A DNA stretch of 64,000 bases from Leptospirales bacterium. GTDB taxonomy: Bacteria > Spirochaetota > Leptospiria > Leptospirales > Leptonemataceae. The notes under the pieces are model-generated. The model was given only the letters and a program-made list of their open reading frames with translations. It was not told the origin of the DNA and did not search any database. The stretch is from contig JAIBBN010000004.1 in NCBI GenBank assembly GCA_019694655.1, positions 311,254 to 375,253 on the forward strand. Reading direction: 5' to 3'. Each line of letters starts with the position of its first letter. Position 1 is the stretch's first letter. Positions 17,744 to 27,977 of this stretch are shown here, piece after piece. The translations under genes and the position numbers were made by a program.

Positions 17744-17781
17744 CCGCACCGCTCCTGATTTTTTTTCAGGCCTCGGTGCGG
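17744..17781 (+). terminator. two-tier hairpin downstream of the HEAT-repeat gene
   Basis: CCGCACCG (17744-17751) pairs with CGGTGCGG (17774-17781); inside it CCTG pairs with CAGG around a run of eight T. A T-run (17732-17738) also follows a weaker upstream stem. It may terminate the HEAT-repeat transcript or act in the leader of the gene at 17816. Confidence 0.45.
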
Positions 17782-17815
17782 CCGTGAGCTGCACGGATGG
17801 GGAGGCAATGCTTGC

Positions 17816-18022
17816 ATGCTAGTGTTCGGCGATGATCTCGACGATGAACTCGATGAGGATGAGCTTGAGGGTTGGGAAGAGGATGAAAATGAGGACCTCG
17901 AGGGAGTCAGCTATGTCTGCGAGGACTGCGACTATCGCTGGGAAGAGTCCGGCCTCGACGACTCCGGCGAGGGTTCCATGGTCTGTCCGATGTGCGGTAG
18001 CATCAACGTTACCCAGCTGTAA
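17816..18022 (+). CDS. small acidic zinc-ribbon protein
   Basis: A 68-residue protein. The first 30 residues are almost all Asp/Glu/Leu; the rest has two Cys pairs (YVCEDCDYRWEES and MVCPMCGS) arranged like a rubredoxin/zinc-ribbon knuckle. A strong GGGGAGG lies upstream. Function unknown; small zinc-ribbon proteins of this kind often act as protein-binding accessory factors. The next gene begins immediately after the stop codon. Confidence 0.75.
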   Translation: MLVFGDDLDDELDEDELEGWEEDENEDLEGVSYVCEDCDYRWEESGLDDSGEGSMVCPMCGSINVTQL

Positions 18023-18259
18023 TTGGCCGCGTTAACAGTGATTCCCGTTCGCCTGACTTTGTTGCTTCTGTCCGTTGTGACATTGCTGCTGATAATCCTC
18101 GGAAACCCGGAGCCAGTGGCGGTTCATTTCTTGTTCTGGACTGAGACCTTCGAGTTATACAAGGTCATCATCGCCTCGGCCGCCTTTGGCGTCGCAGTTG
18201 CGCTGCTCTATACAAGCCAGGCGCGCAGCTTGCGTCGCCTGCGATCCCGCTGGAAGTAG
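18023..18259 (+). CDS. LapA/DUF1049-like small membrane protein
   Basis: A 78-residue protein with two transmembrane helices (LTLLLLSVVTLLLIILG and VIIASAAFGVAVALLYT) separated by NPEPVAVHFLFWTETFEL, the typical layout of the LapA_dom (DUF1049) family, and a basic C-terminus. The family includes LapA, which works with LapB in lipopolysaccharide assembly control, but no LapB is next to it here. The start may be TTG 18023 or GTG 18038. It is packed between the zinc-ribbon gene and rsmD. Confidence 0.7.
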   Translation: MAALTVIPVRLTLLLLSVVTLLLIILGNPEPVAVHFLFWTETFELYKVIIASAAFGVAVALLYTSQARSLRRLRSRWK

Positions 18260-18264
18260 ATGTA

Positions 18265-18951
18265 GTGCAGCGCCTGCGCGTCCTACGCGGCAAGTTTCGC
18301 GGCCGAAGCATCCCTGCGCCGCCCGCTGCGCACGGCAATAGCCACCTGACCCTGGGTCTGGTCAAGGAGGCCCTGTTTCAGATTCTGGAACAAAGACTTG
18401 GGAGCGAATTGCCGGAAACCTCCTTTTTCGATCTCTGCGCTGGCAGCGGTCAAATGGCAGTCGAAGCCTCCAGCGTCGGATTTGCGTCTGTCCATCTTTG
18501 CGAGGTCGATAGCGGCCGCCTGCGGCATCTGGCGGAAATGGTTCAAAAGGGAGGATTTCCCATCGAAGTTCACCGCCGTGATTTCCGTCGCATGGCCGGC
18601 CCGATGTTGCGCGCGCGTCGGATTGTTGCTTTCCTGGACCCGCCCTATTCCTTCTGGGATCGTGAAGGCCGATCCGAGGCGGTAGACCGATTGGTCTATA
18701 ACCTGCTGCATGCGGCGGAAAGCAGCGCGGAGTGGCTGTGGTTCATTGTCCATGGGCCTGCGCCCTATCGGCCCCCGCTACTGTCCGGTCCGACGCTGTC
18801 TATTCGATCACAGGAAACGCGCTCCTATAGAAAGCAACAACTGACCTTTCTTTGGCTGACGCCCGCGGACATGGCCAGCCGAAGTGTTCCACTTCCCGAA
18901 GTCGCCCAGCGCTCAGCGACGCCTGCGTCCGACGACCTTGCAGAAACTTGA
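18265..18951 (+). CDS. rsmD: RsmD-type 16S rRNA (guanine-N2) methyltransferase
   Basis: SAM-dependent enzyme predicted to methylate G966 of 16S rRNA. The 228-residue product has the RsmD N-terminal LRGKFRGRSIPAPP, SAM motif I in FFDLCAGSGQMAVEA and the catalytic FLDPPYSFWD (N/DPPY). The C-terminal 30 residues are extra and low-complexity. It starts at GTG, five bases after the LapA-like gene. The usual partner coaD is not adjacent. Confidence 0.85.
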   Translation: MQRLRVLRGKFRGRSIPAPPAAHGNSHLTLGLVKEALFQILEQRLGSELPETSFFDLCAGSGQMAVEASSVGFASVHLCEVDSGRLRHLAEMVQKGGFPIEVHRRDFRRMAGPMLRARRIVAFLDPPYSFWDREGRSEAVDRLVYNLLHAAESSAEWLWFIVHGPAPYRPPLLSGPTLSIRSQETRSYRKQQLTFLWLTPADMASRSVPLPEVAQRSATPASDDLAET

Positions 18952-19047
18952 CTCCTGGGGCGCCGCAAAAAAACCTGCCCCACCCGACGGCCGGCGCCCT
19001 TGCAGTGCGCATCCGGCGGAACAAATAGACACTGGCGGCGGAAGAGT

Positions 19048-20595
19048 ATGGAAGTTCTCAGCATTCTCCTCTTTGTTCTCTACGGCCTTGATATCGCACT
19101 TCTCTTCTTCTTCGGAGTGCATACCTATGTCATGGTTTTGCTGTATCGCCGCAACAGCAAGTACTGCGATTCGGGCGCCGAACGGCCGCCCATCGATCTA
19201 TCCAGCGTCACGGCGCGCAAACTGCCGATGGTAACCCTGCAGCTGCCGATCTACAATGAGTACTACGTTGTTGATCGTCTGTTGGAGTCCGCAGTGCGCC
19301 TGCAGTGGCCGCGCGAAAAGCTGGAGATCCAGGTCCTCGACGATTCCACCGATGAAACAGCGGACAAGGTCGCCCGCCTCGTCCAGGGCTATCGCGACCT
19401 GGGCTACAATATGGTGCATATCCATCGCACCAATCGCCAGGGTCACAAAGCTGGTGCGCTAAAGCATGGCCTTGAGCTGGCGGCCGGCGACTACATCGCC
19501 ATCTTCGATGCTGACTTCATTCCAAATCCTGAATTTCTGATTCGCACGATGCCCTACTTCGAGGAGCAGGGAATTGGAATGGTGCAGACCCGCTGGGGCC
19601 ACATCAATGCCGACTACTCGATTCTAACCAAAGCGCAATCGATGGGCATTGATGGTCACTTCATGATCGAGCAGGTGGCTCGCAATGGCAACCATCTGTG
19701 GATGAACTTCAATGGCACTGGCGGCATCTGGAAGCGGGAGTGTATTCTTGAGGCCGGCAACTGGCAGGGCGACACTCTGACCGAGGACTTTGATCTATCT
19801 TACCGGGCTGAACTGGCTGGCTGGCGTTTTCGCTACTTCAAAGATATCGTTAATCCAGCTGAATTGCCGGCGACCATTGCTGCGTTCAAATCGCAGCAGT
19901 TTCGCTGGTGCAAAGGTTCCATCCAGACTGCGCTGAAATTGATTCCGCGAATTCTGCGCTCCGATGTGAATTGGAAGATCAAAGCGGAGGCAGTGACGCA
20001 CCTGGTAAATTACTCCGTACACCCGCTGATGATATTCAATATGCTGATGACCCTCCCGTTGCTTCTGCTGGATGGCTGGAGCGTCTATCATATGCGGGAC
20101 TTTTCGGTTGTATCGCTGTTTGCGGTGGCAGCATGCATGAGCGTTGGTACGCTGGGGCCGATGGTGTTCTACGTTTACTCGCAGCGCGAGCTGCACAAGG
20201 ACTGGCTGCAGCGAATCGTTTGGCTGCCGGTGTTGATGATGATTGGCACAGGTATTGCCGTCAAATTGACTCGCGCCTGGTTTGAGGCAATTCTGGGCGT
20301 GCAGAGCTCGTTCAAACGTACGCCCAAGCTTCGCCTGGAGAGCCGCGCCGACCGCGTTCTGGAGCGGCAGCGCTATCGACTTCCGCTAGATCATCTGGTC
20401 TGGTTGGAATTGGCCATGGGCCTCTATTGCGCAACGTGCGCCTGGCTTTCCTACTCATTTGATCTCTGGATGCTGACTCCCTTCATGGCGATCTATGCTT
20501 CAGGCTTTTTCTATGCCGGTCTGGGGTCGATCGTCGAGGCCTTCCAGCAACTGCGTCAGTCGCGCGAAAGCGAGAGCATCGCACGGGCGGCGTGA
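19048..20595 (+). CDS. processive family-2 glycosyltransferase (CesA/mannan-synthase-like)
   Basis: A 515-residue inner-membrane glycosyltransferase. An N-terminal helix (SILLFVLYGLDIALLFFFG) precedes a GT-A domain with all processive GT2 signatures: DDSTDET (about residue 96), DADF (about 153), TEDFDLSYR (about 245) and QQFRWCKGS (about 283, the QxxRW motif), followed by four or five C-terminal helices. It is close to plant CslA/bacterial glucomannan synthase-like proteins, so a beta-linked polysaccharide or a glycolipid is the expected product. Unlike BcsA it has no fused PilZ domain, but a stand-alone PilZ gene lies about 1 kb downstream. ATG at 19048 follows GGAAGAG. Confidence 0.88.
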   Translation: MEVLSILLFVLYGLDIALLFFFGVHTYVMVLLYRRNSKYCDSGAERPPIDLSSVTARKLPMVTLQLPIYNEYYVVDRLLESAVRLQWPREKLEIQVLDDSTDETADKVARLVQGYRDLGYNMVHIHRTNRQGHKAGALKHGLELAAGDYIAIFDADFIPNPEFLIRTMPYFEEQGIGMVQTRWGHINADYSILTKAQSMGIDGHFMIEQVARNGNHLWMNFNGTGGIWKRECILEAGNWQGDTLTEDFDLSYRAELAGWRFRYFKDIVNPAELPATIAAFKSQQFRWCKGSIQTALKLIPRILRSDVNWKIKAEAVTHLVNYSVHPLMIFNMLMTLPLLLLDGWSVYHMRDFSVVSLFAVAACMSVGTLGPMVFYVYSQRELHKDWLQRIVWLPVLMMIGTGIAVKLTRAWFEAILGVQSSFKRTPKLRLESRADRVLERQRYRLPLDHLVWLELAMGLYCATCAWLSYSFDLWMLTPFMAIYASGFFYAGLGSIVEAFQQLRQSRESESIARAA

Positions 20596-20608
20596 CGCGT
20601 CGCTTGCT

Positions 20609-21559
20609 TTGCCCTCGCTAGACTGGGAAAGTTGGCCGCTCTGGCTGGATAGTCCGGCCAGAAGCATTCTGGTGGATGGCGGGCTGGCCCTCAATATTCG
20701 CCCGCAGCGCAGCCTTCCCGATTTAAGCGCTGAGCTTGAGCGGCTGGACGCTGAGTTTGCCGCCGGCCGACAGGGCGCCGGCCAATTCGTAGAGCTGGCG
20801 CGCGGAGTCTGGCCGCCGGAAACGGAGCAGGAGCTACGTTTGCGTCTCGATGGACGCGGTCTGCGCTACTTGAGTAACCAGACAGGCGGCCCCAGTCCGG
20901 AATGGGTCTCTTTTCAGGATGGCCAGGAACTGCTGGGGCTTTCACCAGTGCTGCGTTTGTCCCCTGAGACATCCCTGCCGACTTTGACTGCCAGAGTAAG
21001 CAGCAACACTGCTTTCATTTACTGCAATCCGGGAGGCGAGCCGCCACTGCCGCAGGCAAAGCGGCAGGCTGAACGCTGTGCGCAACTGCTTGAGTCGCGC
21101 TTTGATGTCCAGCTATGTATGCGCTCGCTATCGGAGCATGAATTCTATGAGCGGCTACTGGCTTCACGCCTGGCGCTCTATTTTGGCCACGGCATGTCGG
21201 TGCAAGGCGCCGTAGCCATCGCAACGCCTCAGGGTTTTGCACCTTTGATTCCCGCAGCCTGGCTGGGGCAGGGCGGACCTGAAGCCTTCCTGTTTGGCGG
21301 TTGCTTGCCTGGAGGCCTGCAGCGTATCGCTCCTGCGGATTGTTGGTTCTTGCACCCCGCCTGTCGCCTCGCGGACCGCCTGGACCCCTATTTTGAAGCC
21401 TTTGTCAGCTCCATTGCCCGGGGCGAAACGCCCGACCAGGCTCTGGCGGCTGGCATTCTGGCCGACCGGCAGGTCGGGGACTGCCGTCGCTTTGCCTACC
21501 GTTTGAGAGCCCCGCGCAACTCCGGCCGAAGCTCGCCGGCGAAGCTGCAGGCGGATTGA
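20609..21559 (+). CDS. caspase/CHAT-fold-like protein
   Basis: A 316-residue protein read here from TTG 20609, 13 bases after the glycosyltransferase stop; an ATG at 20495 would overlap that gene. The C-terminal half has the order expected of a CHAT (caspase HetF-associated) fold: a strand and helix (AFIYCNPGGEPPLPQAKRQA, then AERCAQLLESRFDV), EHEFYERLLASRLALYFGHG with His194, and PEAFLFGGCLPGG with Cys232, spaced like the caspase His-Gly/Cys dyad. The N-terminal half has no recognised domain. Protease activity is an inference from motif order; an ordinary CHAT 'SACETG' is not present in that exact form. Confidence 0.6.
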   Translation: MPSLDWESWPLWLDSPARSILVDGGLALNIRPQRSLPDLSAELERLDAEFAAGRQGAGQFVELARGVWPPETEQELRLRLDGRGLRYLSNQTGGPSPEWVSFQDGQELLGLSPVLRLSPETSLPTLTARVSSNTAFIYCNPGGEPPLPQAKRQAERCAQLLESRFDVQLCMRSLSEHEFYERLLASRLALYFGHGMSVQGAVAIATPQGFAPLIPAAWLGQGGPEAFLFGGCLPGGLQRIAPADCWFLHPACRLADRLDPYFEAFVSSIARGETPDQALAAGILADRQVGDCRRFAYRLRAPRNSGRSSPAKLQAD

Positions 21560-21609
21560 CAGGCCCGTGGGCGACCTGCAGTTTCGTGCCAATGGCCGCC
21601 GAACGATCG

Positions 21610-21972
21610 ATGTTTAATGACTCGCTGAAGATGCGCGATTCAGCCCAGCAAAAGCGAAAGAAAGCGCGAATGACAGTCAATCTGGCCGGCGAGTACCGAC
21701 TGGAATCTCAATCCGAATACTATCCCTGTCAGCTGAGCGACCTTGGCGCCGGGGGCCTTTCGCTGCTGAGCAAAGGAACGGTATACTCCGGAGATCAATT
21801 GCGCATACGCTTTCGTATGGACCAGCGGACCGTTGAAATCCGAGGCGTTGTGGTTCGCGTGAATGGCAAGGCCGTAGGCGTGCAGTACGTAGACGTAAGC
21901 GAGGAGGAGATTGCCTCGATTCAGGACTACATTCACCAGACCTTCTTCGAGAAAGACAAAAAAAAACCTTGA
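21610..21972 (+). CDS. single-domain PilZ protein
   Basis: A 120-residue PilZ-domain protein. The c-di-GMP-binding RxxxR is present (Arg16-Arg20, in QKRKKARMTV), and the second motif appears as SDLGAGGLSL, where the usual Ser of D-x-S-x-x-G is Gly46; binding is therefore likely but not certain. The C-terminus is lysine-rich. The start could also be TTG 21556, overlapping the previous stop. With the upstream glycosyltransferase lacking its own PilZ domain, a separate regulator-subunit role is an attractive inference. Confidence 0.85.
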   Translation: MFNDSLKMRDSAQQKRKKARMTVNLAGEYRLESQSEYYPCQLSDLGAGGLSLLSKGTVYSGDQLRIRFRMDQRTVEIRGVVVRVNGKAVGVQYVDVSEEEIASIQDYIHQTFFEKDKKKP

Positions 21973-22067
21973 GCCTCGCCTGGGGGACAGAATCCTGCCA
22001 ATTTTCGAGCCCGGGAGGCGCAGCGATAGCCTGCACCTAGTGATTGTCGGGCGCTGAGGAGTTCGGG

Positions 22068-22364
22068 ATGGCGGCGGGAGAAAAGGTCTATTGCGCAAAT
22101 TGTGCGCAGTGCATTGTTGTGCGGCAGTATGAAGCCGAACACGACAAGTACATTTTGCGTGTTCGCTGCAACAAGAAGAAATGGTCCAAGCGCTCCGGCG
22201 AAGAAAAGCTATACAAGTACTTTACAGTAGCTCGTCGCATGCAGCCAAACTGCGAAGACTACCAGGAAATGGGCGACCTGTTGCCCTATATCAAGAATCT
22301 GAAAAAAGAACTTCCGATCAAGGATGAGATCTACGGCGTGAAGAAGCCGGCTCGCACAGCTTGA
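22068..22364 (+). CDS. small cysteine-containing protein of unknown function
   Basis: A 98-residue basic protein with a Cys cluster at the N-terminus (VYCANCAQC, then RVRCNKKKW) and one more Cys (NCEDY), fitting a metal or Fe-S site, followed by charged helices (MGDLLPYIKNLKKELPIKDE). No family recognised. ATG at 22068 follows GAGGAG. Only one base separates it from the RnfC-like gene, so the two are almost certainly co-translated. Confidence 0.75.
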   Translation: MAAGEKVYCANCAQCIVVRQYEAEHDKYILRVRCNKKKWSKRSGEEKLYKYFTVARRMQPNCEDYQEMGDLLPYIKNLKKELPIKDEIYGVKKPARTA

Positions 22365-22365
22365 T

Positions 22366-23532
22366 GTGATCGCTGCCTGGGCCGGCGTCCTGCGCGGCGC
22401 CAGTTATCCACTTGGTTTCCCTTCAGCGGCGCGATTTGGCGCCGCGGCGGTCCCAATTCCGGGACGTCTGCAGATTCAGTTTGGCGCCAGGTTCACAGGC
22501 TTTCACTTCGCGCCGGTGGGCGAATACCCGCGGCGCGTCAGCCCCGGCGATGCACTGGCCGCTGCTCAAGACTTTCCGCTCTTAAGTCCCCTGCCGGGCG
22601 TGGTTCAATGCGATCGAGAGAGCGAGCAGTTTGTCTTGAGCGTAGAGGGTCAGCTGCTTTCTTCAACGGCGACCCTGCCGCCGTTGGAAAACATGGGCGC
22701 CCCGGAATTCCTGGCGGCGCTGGACAGCGCCGGTCTGCCCGCGCTCTACTACCGTGGGCTGCAGCTATCCACACTGCTGCGCGATGTTTGCGCAAACGGA
22801 GGCGTTGCGCTTCTCGCGCTCTATGATGCGTCCGCCAGCCTTGACTGGAAACAAATCTGGAGTCTCCGCGCGCCGCAGGTTCTCAGTCTTGTCGAGCAAC
22901 TGCGGCGCATTTTTCCGGAAATTCAATTCGTCAAGGACGGCTCGAAACTCTGGCCGACAGGAGCTGGCAATCTCGCCGCCTACTCCCGCAGACTTCCGGA
23001 GGCGGCGCTGCGTCGCCATCGCGCCGCTGCCTACCTTGGACCCGCGACAATTCTGGCGATGCTGGACTACTTTTTCGAGGGTCGACCTTTCTACTCGCGA
23101 CAGTGCGGAGTCTTCTCGCAGAATGGTCGATCCTTCGCAGCGCGGCTGCCAAACGGTCTGGAACTGTCCTCGCTGGCTGCGCCCTCGGGCAGCATTCCAA
23201 TGCAATGCGACCCGCTGCGCGGCGAAATGCGAGGAACGGACGTTTGGCCCTCCCTTTCAATCTATTGTGAAGACGGCATCTATGATTCGCGATTCGTTGC
23301 CTCTGCGATGCCTGCGGCCATTGCCTGCAGCGGATGCGATTGTTGCGAGACGCTCTGTCCGGCGCAGTGCCATCCGATTGGACTGATCGATCCGCTAGGG
23401 CCGAGTTTTGATGCGGGGTCCTGCGAGGAATGCTCGCTCTGTTCCTACGTCTGCGAGAGTGCAATTCCGCTGGGTCGGCTGGCAGCAGAGGCGCGAAAGA
23501 AAGCCGAGCTCAGCCCACGGCGCTGGTGGTGA
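22366..23532 (+). CDS. RnfC-like double [4Fe-4S] protein
   Basis: A 388-residue soluble protein starting at GTG. The first 90 residues resemble the RnfC N-terminal barrel (HFAPVGEYPRRVSPGDALAA, then SPLPGVVQ). Residues about 330-375 carry two perfect C-x2-C-x2-C-x3-C sets (CSGCDCCETLCP and CEECSLCSYVCE), as in RnfC or NqrA-like/quinone-linked ferredoxin subunits. The middle is divergent and lacks a clear NADH/FMN glycine-rich loop. No other Rnf subunit is recognisable nearby; the next gene is a membrane protein that overlaps it (TGATG). Role as an electron-transfer subunit at the membrane is inferred. Confidence 0.7.
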   Translation: MIAAWAGVLRGASYPLGFPSAARFGAAAVPIPGRLQIQFGARFTGFHFAPVGEYPRRVSPGDALAAAQDFPLLSPLPGVVQCDRESEQFVLSVEGQLLSSTATLPPLENMGAPEFLAALDSAGLPALYYRGLQLSTLLRDVCANGGVALLALYDASASLDWKQIWSLRAPQVLSLVEQLRRIFPEIQFVKDGSKLWPTGAGNLAAYSRRLPEAALRRHRAAAYLGPATILAMLDYFFEGRPFYSRQCGVFSQNGRSFAARLPNGLELSSLAAPSGSIPMQCDPLRGEMRGTDVWPSLSIYCEDGIYDSRFVASAMPAAIACSGCDCCETLCPAQCHPIGLIDPLGPSFDAGSCEECSLCSYVCESAIPLGRLAAEARKKAELSPRRWW

Positions 23533-24383
23533 TGGCTATGCGAAGCCGGCGCCGCTTGACTGTCCTGCGCTACTTGCTGCAACTACTGGCGCCGCCTGGA
23601 GCCCTGTTTTTGGTCAGCTTTGACGCCGCGGGCAGCAGCGGGTTTGATTGGATTTTGAGCCTGGCTATTGGCCTTGCTGCCGGCGGAATTGCTATAGTAC
23701 CAAGGCTCCTTGGCCGCAGCTCAGGTCCGCTCAGACAACAGAGTCGACCCCGTCTTCTTGGTCTGGCGATTGCTGGGCTGTCGGGCGTTTTCTGGCTGCG
23801 CCTCCTGTTGCCGCTTCATCCATCGGTCGGCCAATGGTGGGCGCTTGCTGCAGCTCCGGTATTCGGCGCGTTTACTATCAGCCGTAGTCGCTATTCGCCA
23901 TCGCCGGTCGGCGTCCTGGCATTGGCCTTGCTGGCGATTTCTCTAAGCGGTTGCGAAAACTTGCCAATGCCTCATCTCTCTGTCATCGGCGCCGCCGGGC
24001 CATTTGCTCTGGTCCTCACTGGCGTCTTTGTACTGCTTCATACTCCCGGCGCTCGCACCGCAGCGCTGGGAGGGCTTGCGCTTGTGGCCGCTTTCAGTTC
24101 TGCTTTCGGCGATCGTGCACAGGCACTGAGCATTGCTTCAATGGCCTGTCTTGCTCTCTATTGGCCGGGGATGGCTCGCAGGTCGGCGCTCGGCGCCTTG
24201 ATTATGCTGCTGATCACTATCGCCAGCGTGTTGCTACCGCTTGCTCTTGCCGGCTACGCAACCTTCCAGGGCGAAACGCCGGAGGAATTTGCCAGCTTTG
24301 CTGCGGCCGCGATATGGATTGCCCTGGCCGTTGCCGGTTGGAGCCATGCGGCATTGCAAGGGCTTTCTCAACCCCGGTCCTGA
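23532..24383 (+). CDS. polytopic membrane protein coupled to the RnfC-like gene
   Basis: A 283-residue protein with about eight to nine hydrophobic helices and short loops. It could occupy the place of RnfD/NqrB, but I do not see the flavin-attachment S-x-x-T motif or the FGGxGxNxFNPA region of that family, so I do not assign it. The ATG overlaps the RnfC-like stop codon by one base, a strong sign of coupled synthesis and likely physical association. Ser/Arg-rich loop SRSRYSPSP lies mid-protein. Confidence 0.7.
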   Translation: MAMRSRRRLTVLRYLLQLLAPPGALFLVSFDAAGSSGFDWILSLAIGLAAGGIAIVPRLLGRSSGPLRQQSRPRLLGLAIAGLSGVFWLRLLLPLHPSVGQWWALAAAPVFGAFTISRSRYSPSPVGVLALALLAISLSGCENLPMPHLSVIGAAGPFALVLTGVFVLLHTPGARTAALGGLALVAAFSSAFGDRAQALSIASMACLALYWPGMARRSALGALIMLLITIASVLLPLALAGYATFQGETPEEFASFAAAAIWIALAVAGWSHAALQGLSQPRS

Positions 24384-24463
24384 GGACTGGATTTCTTGCT
24401 TGTCGCAATGCCAGCAACGCTCACAATGACCCAGGTCTCCGCGCGCCTGAAGCTGCCACACCG

Positions 24464-24940
24464 ATGGATCTGAGCGAAGTTATCACTCCCGAACGAATCG
24501 CCATTCTTGAAGAGCGCTTTGAGAACAAACAGGAGCTGCTGGAGCGCCTGTTCAATCGCTGCTGTGGAGAGGAAGACTTTGGCGGTAAACGCGCGGAAGT
24601 CTGGCGATCGTTGCTTGAGCGCGAGAAATCGATGTCTACGGGCATTGGCCTTGGCGTTGCTATTCCACATTGCTCCTCTGACTATGTGCCGGATGTGCTC
24701 GCCTACGCGGCGGTGCTGCGACAGGGCGTGGAATTTCAGGCAGTTGATGAAGCGCCGGTACAGATCATAGTACTCTTGTTGATGCCCAAGAAGAAGTTCG
24801 AAAGGCATATCAAGATACTGGCGGCCATCGCTCGCCAATTCAATGACGAAGGCATCCGCCGCCGCGTCCTTCAAGCAGCTGACGCGGCGGAGGCCTACGG
24901 TGTAATCGCTGAGAGCGCGGCCTCGCCGCGCGGCAGCTGA
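24464..24940 (+). CDS. PTS EIIA domain protein (PtsN/fructose type)
   Basis: A 158-residue stand-alone PTS_EIIA type-2 domain. The phosphorylatable His69 is in LGVAIPHCSSDYV, followed by VEFQAVDEAPVQIIVLLLMP and HIKILAAIARQF, characteristic of PtsN and fructose EIIA. No EIIB/EIIC or HPr is nearby, so a regulatory (PTS-Ntr-like) role is more likely than sugar transport. The ATG at 24464 leaves 80 bases after the membrane-protein gene. It converges on clpP, 15 bases away. Confidence 0.85.
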   Translation: MDLSEVITPERIAILEERFENKQELLERLFNRCCGEEDFGGKRAEVWRSLLEREKSMSTGIGLGVAIPHCSSDYVPDVLAYAAVLRQGVEFQAVDEAPVQIIVLLLMPKKKFERHIKILAAIARQFNDEGIRRRVLQAADAAEAYGVIAESAASPRGS

Positions 24941-24955
24941 ATCAGGCGATCGCCT

Positions 24956-25534
24956 TCAGACTCTCTCTGTTACGCCGTCTACGATTCCGTACTCCAGCGC
25001 TTCGCGAGCATTCAGATAGTAGTCGCGGTCCGTATCCATTTCCACCTGTTCTAGATTACGGCCCGTTGCAGCGGCAATGATGCGATTGAGTTCCTCGCGT
25101 ATTTTGCGGATTTCCTCAGCCTGGATCTTGATATCAACGGCCGGTGCAATGATCTGTCCAGAAATCAATGGCTGATGGATCATGATGCGGGCATGGGGCC
25201 AAGCGTAGCGCTTGCCCTTCTTGCCGCCACACAATAGCAGGGCGCCCATACTTGCAGCCAGCCCCATGCAAACTGTAGAGACATCGGAGGATATCATTTG
25301 CATCGTATCGTAAATTGCCATACCCGATGTAATTACGCCGCCCGGGCTGTTGATATAGAGCGTGATGTCTTTGCCAGGATCGCGAGCCTCAAGGTAGAGC
25401 AGGCGTTCAACGATATGACGCGCAGAGTCGTCATCTACCTGGCCCCAGAGATATACCTTGCGCTGCTCCAGTAATGTCTGGTCGATGCGCATGGCCACCG
25501 ACTGAAAGGGTTGCGGGGTTTCCGTTTGGCTCAT
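24956..25534 (-). CDS. clpP: ATP-dependent Clp protease proteolytic subunit (paralogue A)
   Basis: Barrel-forming serine peptidase acting with a Clp ATPase. The 192-residue product has the complete triad: Ser about 98 in GLAASMGALLL, His about 123 in MIHQPL and Asp about 172 in DTDRDYYL. It is one of two clpP genes in the window; the other is in tig-clpP-clpX at 31846. They differ around the catalytic Ser (AASMGALLL versus AASLASVLL). Spirochaetes of the Leptospira group are known to have two ClpP types that can form mixed barrels. Here it stands downstream of eno and the FtsB-like gene. Confidence 0.92.
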   Translation of the reverse strand: MSQTETPQPFQSVAMRIDQTLLEQRKVYLWGQVDDDSARHIVERLLYLEARDPGKDITLYINSPGGVITSGMAIYDTMQMISSDVSTVCMGLAASMGALLLCGGKKGKRYAWPHARIMIHQPLISGQIIAPAVDIKIQAEEIRKIREELNRIIAAATGRNLEQVEMDTDRDYYLNAREALEYGIVDGVTERV

Positions 25535-25595
25535 TGCGGTAGGATAGGCGGGCAGCGGCCCGGCGTCAAGAGCAGTCGCTGCAGGCGCGGCCTTT

Positions 25596-27954
<2,359 letters not shown>

Positions 27955-27977
27955 GCGCTGCGCACCAGGGGTCGAAT

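Noticed and set aside
17123..17794. A 223-codon minus-strand open frame over the HEAT-repeat gene
   Set aside because: Antisense to a gene with a signal peptide and HEAT repeats; its own translation shows no domain.
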